In this document: positions 26,374 through 32,335 of the stretch, in pieces
Numbering within the stretch: the stretch's first letter is position 1
How the letters are laid out: each line of letters opens with the position of its first letter
Assembly: GCA_003152325.1 (NCBI GenBank)
Contig: PLZX01000336.1
Location: 13,177 to 45,511 of the forward strand
Reading direction: 5' to 3'
DNA length: 32,335 nt
From: Bryobacterales bacterium
GTDB taxonomy: Bacteria; Acidobacteriota; Terriglobia; Bryobacterales; Bryobacteraceae
Translations under genes and position numbers: made by a program
Notes under the pieces: generated by a model
The model's input: only the letters and a program-made list of their open reading frames with translations
Databases searched by the model: none
Told to the model about the DNA's origin: nothing

Positions 26374-27369
26374 TCATGCGACGGACACCTGATTGACCCA
26401 ATCGAGCGGCTGGTGGTGGCCCAGTTTCAGGTGGAAGGTCACCGGCCTGTTCTCCGGCAAGTGCACATCGATGTCGGCCTTGCCGACCCGGAGTGCGGCC
26501 GCCAGGACGCCCGCAGGAGCGGTGATGGCTTCGATTCCGTACCGCGCTATCAGAGTGACGTCCTGCTTTCTCACCGAGGTGACCGTCAGATCGACGGTAC
26601 GGGCGTCCATGTCCCTTGCCAGTCTGTCGATCCGCGCGAAGGTCCGAGCAAGCATCCCGTGAATCGATCCCTTTACAAGCTTGGAAGGAAGGGCGGGCAG
26701 CACCTCCATGACACCAGGGCGTGAGTAGGCCAGCATTTCCATGATGATCGTGGGAATTCCGCCCAGCGCATCCGGCACAGGCGGGCCATAAGGCTCGCGC
26801 GAACACCGGAGCGCGGTGCTCACGTAGCCCTGCTCCATCAACTGCCGCCGTTGGACGTCCACGATGACGTTGTCTTTGAGCCGAGCCCCGACCAGCGCGC
26901 GATGGCAGCGACCATAAGCAGGCAAAGTCTCGCCCGCGACCGCGGTGGCTAACGCATCAACCGTGCGCCTTCGGCCGGCGATCTCAGCGGCTCGAGCCAG
27001 TTGCGGCGTGCGATCGGGATCGATTTCATCGGCCGGCCAAGCCCCATCCGGCCAAGGCCCATAGAGAGGGGACACGTGCCGATGGGTGTAATGCTCTTGC
27101 AGCGTAGGCCAAGCCCATTCCTTCAGGGTGCCGTCCGGTTCGAGCAGGTAGGGTGGCATCTTGGCCAGCATCGCCTTCCGTTTCGGCACGGGGCCGCTGT
27201 TTTGCTTCTGCAGCACCTTTTCTTCGAGCGTCATGCGGGACACCAGGTCTGCCGCGCGCCGCTCCGGAGTCAGGGTCAGATCCTGGTAAGGAGCGTTACC
27301 TGGCTGTTGTGCGAATGAAGCCAGGCCAATGAGCAATAACGACGCAATTGTAGGCCGGTTGGGTCTCAC
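26374..27369 (-). pseudogene. Chimeric ORF: GH3 N-terminus (signal peptide + first ~35 residues) joined to a GH95-like C-terminal fragment
   Basis: N-term APYQDLTLTPERRAADLVSRMTLEEKVLQKQN is a GH3 start; from ~residue 63, KRKAMLAKMPPYLLEPDGTLKEWAWP...YTHRHVSPLYGPWP...DEIDPDRTPQLARAA...EMLAYSRPGVMEVLPALPSKLVKGSIHGMLAR is GH95-like. Total 331 aa, far short of either family. Confidence 0.75.
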
Positions 27370-27410
27370 TTCGAAATCTCCTGTCTCGCTTCGAAAGGTC
27401 CTGCCGTTCC

Positions 27411-29705
27411 TCAGGGTAGCTTTACGCGAACCTCTTTGCCAGAGTAGGCCACTGGCCGCGCACCAGCGGAATCATCCAAGCCGCCTCCTGGCTGCTGATC
27501 CACGAGCACAACCCGGAAGGTCCGCCTCTGCAACATCCCAGCATAGTTGCCCGCGCGCTTGCCGATGGTGAGCGTCTTGGCCGCATCGTTCCAGTGGAAC
27601 GGAATGGTCGCATAGGCGCCGTGTTCGTAGTCGTAGGATTCGCCGGCGTCTTCGTAGAGGGTGAACGAGCCGTTCGCGCCCGGATAGACGCGCACCTCGA
27701 GCGGATCGGCCGGCTTCTGATCGACGTACTCGACGTCCGGTCCGAGCGGAAGAATCGAACCAGCCGGAACGTACAACGGCATGGAGTCGATGGAGGCGGC
27801 GGCCTCCACGCGCCCACCCGCCGATTCCTTCTTGCCCGTCCAGAAGTCGAACCATGGAGCCTTGCCCGGCAGATAGACGGGGCGTGAGGAGGCCCCCGCC
27901 GTCGTCACGGGATTGACCATCAGATCCGGGCCGAACAGATACTGGTCGGCGACATTGAGCGCATTCTTGTCTCCCGCGAAATCCATCACCAGCGGGCGCA
28001 ACATGGAACCGCCCTTATCGGTCACCTGCCAGGACATGGAGTAGATGTACGGAATCAGGCGGTAACGCAGCCGTTCGAACTTCAACATGGTCCGCTGCGT
28101 AGGCTCGTCCCACTGCCAGAATTCCTTGCCGGAGCCGCTGCCATGCACGCGGAACATGGGAGTGAAAGCTCCGAACTGGAACCAGCGCACGAACAACTCC
28201 TGATACTTCGGGTCTTTCGTATTCCCGCCGAAGAACCCGCCGATATCGGTGTTCCAATAGGGAATGCCACTCAGCGAAAAGTTTAGGCCGGCCGGAATCT
28301 GCTTGCGGAACACGTCCCAGTTGCCCTGGATGTCGCCGGACCAGGAGATGGCCGAATTGCGCTGCTGTCCGGCATAGGCTGAGCGGGTGAGGACGATGAC
28401 GCGTTTCTTGTCCGTCTGCGCGCGCTGCCCCTGGTAGATGCCCGTAGTGGTCATAAGGGGATAGGCGTTGAAGACCGTCGCGGCGGATCCTTCGGCGGTA
28501 GTAAACGTGCGATACTCGCCCCATTTTCCGCCGATCTCTGGCTCCGTGGCATCCAGCCACCAGCCGTCCATACCCATCGTGCCTAGGCGTTCCCAAATCT
28601 GCTTCCAGTAGAGGCGGCGGCCTTCTGGATTGAAGGCGTCGTACCACTTGCCTTGGCCCCTCGGGTAGACATTCGGAATCACGGCAGGGTAGAGCGCACC
28701 GGCCTGCTCCAGTTCCTTCTCGTTAGCCGTGTCGAGGTCGAAGCGCGACCATACCGAAATCAGAATGTGCGCGTTCATTTCATGGATGGAGTCCACCATC
28801 CCCTTGGGATCCGGATAACGGGCCGGATCGAACTCGTGGGAACCCCAGCCACCGGGCGCCCAGTATTGCCAATCCTGCACAATGCCGTCGAGCGGCCTGT
28901 GGGTCTCGCGGTATCGCGAGACAATCCCCAGCATTTCCGCCTGACTGGCATACCGCTCCTTGCACTGCCAGAAGCCCCAAGCCCATTTGCCCAGCAGGGG
29001 CGCCGCGCCAGTCAGCTGGCGGTATCCGGCGATCACGTCGTCCGACTTGGGACCGAAAATGAAGTAGTAATCGATCGCCTTGCCGGTCTCGGAAACCCAA
29101 CGCAACAGGCCTTCGTTGCCTTTGACTCCAACCTCCACATCGGTAATCGACGGATTGTCCCACAGCATGCCGTAGCCACGGCTGGAAACAAGCACCGGAA
29201 TGCCGATCTCCATGTTTTTCTGCTGGAGGTGAACCGAGGTTCCGCGATAGCTCATGAATCCAGCCTGGTGCTGGCCCAAGCCGTAGATCTGTTCCTCAGG
29301 GTCGAGGACGAAGCTGTCACCGACGGACGATTCGCGGGGCCCTTTCTCCTCGAAAATCGTCTTGCCGGCCAAGTCGCGGAACGAAACAAGGCCGGTGCCT
29401 CTATCGACTACCGCGCGCAGCGCGCGCGTGGAGAGTTCGACGGCAGCCGGCGTCTCTTTGAATTGGAAGGGTATGGCGGCGGGCGAAGAGATCACACTCA
29501 GGCTGTGAGTGACCGGAATGGCCGAACCCGGGGCGTAGGAAACCCTCACAACCCGGTCGGACCAGACTTCAAGGCGAAGCGTTCCAGCGTCGAATCGTAT
29601 CAGGGCGCCGTGCGCCTGCTTCTCCACTGCGGGAGGCGCTGCGCCAGAGGACGGAGTGGCGACCGCAAGTGCGGTCAGGATGAGGACCTGCCAACAAGAA
29701 TTCAC
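27411..29705 (-). CDS. GH31 alpha-xylosidase/alpha-glucosidase, secreted
   Basis: GKWAWGFWQCKERYASQAEMLGIVSRYRETHRPLDGIVQDWQYW, WWLDATEPEIGG, SWSGDIQGNWDVFRKQIPAGLNFSLSGIPYWNTDIGGFFGG. GTG start preceded by AGGAGG. Confidence 0.93.
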   Translation of the reverse strand: MNSCWQVLILTALAVATPSSGAAPPAVEKQAHGALIRFDAGTLRLEVWSDRVVRVSYAPGSAIPVTHSLSVISSPAAIPFQFKETPAAVELSTRALRAVVDRGTGLVSFRDLAGKTIFEEKGPRESSVGDSFVLDPEEQIYGLGQHQAGFMSYRGTSVHLQQKNMEIGIPVLVSSRGYGMLWDNPSITDVEVGVKGNEGLLRWVSETGKAIDYYFIFGPKSDDVIAGYRQLTGAAPLLGKWAWGFWQCKERYASQAEMLGIVSRYRETHRPLDGIVQDWQYWAPGGWGSHEFDPARYPDPKGMVDSIHEMNAHILISVWSRFDLDTANEKELEQAGALYPAVIPNVYPRGQGKWYDAFNPEGRRLYWKQIWERLGTMGMDGWWLDATEPEIGGKWGEYRTFTTAEGSAATVFNAYPLMTTTGIYQGQRAQTDKKRVIVLTRSAYAGQQRNSAISWSGDIQGNWDVFRKQIPAGLNFSLSGIPYWNTDIGGFFGGNTKDPKYQELFVRWFQFGAFTPMFRVHGSGSGKEFWQWDEPTQRTMLKFERLRYRLIPYIYSMSWQVTDKGGSMLRPLVMDFAGDKNALNVADQYLFGPDLMVNPVTTAGASSRPVYLPGKAPWFDFWTGKKESAGGRVEAAASIDSMPLYVPAGSILPLGPDVEYVDQKPADPLEVRVYPGANGSFTLYEDAGESYDYEHGAYATIPFHWNDAAKTLTIGKRAGNYAGMLQRRTFRVVLVDQQPGGGLDDSAGARPVAYSGKEVRVKLP

Positions 29706-29844
29706 ATAACCTCCTGGTGCTTTTGCCGGCGATGGTACGCTGTTAGCGCTTCAAGATGGAAATCGCCTGTCGTCATTCCTTGGTACTGTCTGAAGTGTAT
29801 TCCAGCGCGCCCTTTATTTCCAGGATGGCGGTGTCTCAAATGAC

Positions 29845-29868
29845 GCCGCGTTGCATGCCGCGTTGCAG
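29845..29868. repeat. 12-bp tandem duplication GCCGCGTTGCAT/GCCGCGTTGCAG
   Basis: Two adjacent copies, 11/12 identical. Confidence 0.6.
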
Positions 29869-29901
29869 CATCACCCGCGATTCACGGATGTATACTGGGC
29901 T

Positions 29902-29923
29902 ATTTCATGGCGGGCAATGAAAT
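29902..29923. promoter_or_regulatory. Inverted repeat ATTTCAT-N8-ATGAAAT upstream of the esterase
   Basis: Perfect 7-bp arms, 19 bp upstream of ATG 29943. Confidence 0.4.
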
Positions 29924-29933
29924 CAGATTTTAG

Positions 29934-31115
<1,182 letters not shown>

Positions 31116-31116
31116 T

Positions 31117-31243
31117 CCATGATCGCGCCGGAACGCGATAAACTCCCTGCCCGGACGCGCCTGCCCCGCGCGCAAGTAATGAACTACTCGATCGGTTGGT
31201 GACTGGCGGCGAGTTCAAGCCGACAGCAATCAGGCGATAGATC
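31117..31243 (+). pseudogene. Decayed C-terminal remnant of a CE7/AXE1-like esterase
   Basis: Frame-shifted pieces ACPAR (31167-31181 region) and LLDRLVTGGEFKPTAIRR* match ACPART...ILDQLVKGGEYKPTA at the end of the intact CE7-type gene (7401..8798). Similarity is also visible at nucleotide level (gcctgccccgcg; ggttggtga-tggcggcgagttcaagccgac vs agttggtgaagggcggtgagtacaagcccac). Confidence 0.7.
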
Positions 31244-31251
31244 TGCTTGCG

Positions 31252-32292
31252 CTATTTGAAGATGCGCTGGCTAAAGAGGTACAGGTTGTTGTCCCACTCG
31301 GTGTTGTCGTGGGCATTTCCATCCACGTGCCAGACGTGCGGGACGCCGTTCTCCTTGAGATAGCCGTGGACCGCCTGGCTGATGCGTATCAGGTTGTCCT
31401 TGTTCCCACAGGCCAGCCAAATCAGCTTCAACTGCTTGGGAACCGCCGGATCGGGCACGAGTGCGGACGGAGGCTCCTTGGTGTCCGGGGCTGACGAGAA
31501 CCCACCGACCCAGGCGAACGTCTCGGGGTGAACCAGACCGATGTTCAAGGTCTGGCCGCCCCCCATCGAGAGACCCGCCAGGCCGCGATGATCGCGGTCG
31601 GTGTACACGGAATAGTGAGCATCGACGTAGGGGATGATGTCTTTGAGCAGGTCGCTCTCGAAGGGCGTCAGCCACGGGTCCATTCCCATCCTGCCGCCCC
31701 CGCCGCGTCCGGCTCCGGCTCCTGCCCCGCCGCCCCCAGCCGCCAGGTCGGCCGCCGACCTGGATGAATTGCCGTCGGGGAAGACTAAGACCATCGGCTG
31801 AATCTTGCTCTCGGCCAGGAGGTTGTCGATGATGATATTCGCGTGGCACGCTTCCGTCCACTCGGTGTCGGTGCCGCCGATGCCGTGCAGCAGATAGAGC
31901 ACCGGGTACTTGCGATTCGTCGAGTAGGCCGGCGGCGTGTAGACGCGCATCCGGCGGCGCGTTCCGAGCGACTTGGAGTCGTACTCAACGGGCGTGAGCT
32001 CGCCGTGAGGGACGTCTTCACGCCGTGCGTTGAACCCGGATGGCGGATCAGGAAAAGCAGGCTTGTCATCCGGGCCCAACTCAATCGGTCCGCCGAAGCT
32101 GCCTCTGCCTCTGCCGGCGACCTGTGGGGCCGCTGCGCCGCGCGCCGCCGCATCCTGGACAGCCGCAAGCAATGTGGGGGCCACCTGCCTCACGCCGGCC
32201 TTGGAGTCGCTCGAAGTCCTATCGGTCTGAGCCAGACACGTCCCAACAACCAACGTCACCGTGAATAATACAAAGAACAGAGCTCGTTTCAT
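31252..32292 (-). CDS. CE1-like secreted esterase with Gly/Ala-rich insert
   Basis: Signal peptide; [54 protein letters not shown]; low-complexity LAAGGGGAGAGAGRGGGGRMGMDPW; SD AAGGAGA upstream. Confidence 0.92.
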   Translation of the reverse strand: MKRALFFVLFTVTLVVGTCLAQTDRTSSDSKAGVRQVAPTLLAAVQDAAARGAAAPQVAGRGRGSFGGPIELGPDDKPAFPDPPSGFNARREDVPHGELTPVEYDSKSLGTRRRMRVYTPPAYSTNRKYPVLYLLHGIGGTDTEWTEACHANIIIDNLLAESKIQPMVLVFPDGNSSRSAADLAAGGGGAGAGAGRGGGGRMGMDPWLTPFESDLLKDIIPYVDAHYSVYTDRDHRGLAGLSMGGGQTLNIGLVHPETFAWVGGFSSAPDTKEPPSALVPDPAVPKQLKLIWLACGNKDNLIRISQAVHGYLKENGVPHVWHVDGNAHDNTEWDNNLYLFSQRIFK

Positions 32293-32335
32293 TAAGCGGC
32301 AGTCTCCTTGAACAGTCCTGTATTCGCATCCGTTC

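Noticed and set aside
26333-26806. N-terminal extension of the GH31 ORF (MFARALWPACAGC...)
   Set aside because: Overlaps the GH95-like ORF, is not protein-like, and a signal peptide begins at GTG 26332 with an SD-like GAGGTG upstream.

Overview
The window looks like an acidobacterial (Bryobacterales/Solibacter-like, inferred from gene style) plant-polysaccharide locus. It encodes secreted GH51, GH43 (with a fascin-like tail), a CE7-type esterase, GH3 (with PA14-like insert), two GH31, two CE1-like esterases, a LacI-family regulator and an Oar-like TonB-dependent receptor. Embedded in it are an RraA/NIF3-like pair, a 7-heme CXXCH-TPR protein, an FG-GAP/ASPIC-UnbV (CRTAC1-like) protein and a TPR protein. 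I saw no tRNA, rRNA, CRISPR array or transposase. The most interesting signal is in the gaps and small ORFs, where I see at least five apparent gene fossils or fusion scars: (i) two convergent 5' gene fragments truncated against each other at ~1065-1075; (ii) a decayed GH3 C-terminus at ~7010-7328; (iii) an RraA gene fused out of frame to the last ~75 codons of a NIF3-like gene at ~12560-12585; (iv) a GH3 N-terminus joined to a GH95-like C-terminus at 26374-27369; (v) a decayed CE7 esterase C-terminus at ~31117-31243. I also report near-palindromic TTAAC-N-GTTAA sites, strong hairpins, and recurrent Gly-Arg-Gly-Ala-rich low-complexity inserts in several secreted enzymes. Family calls come from motif recognition by eye; no database search was run.
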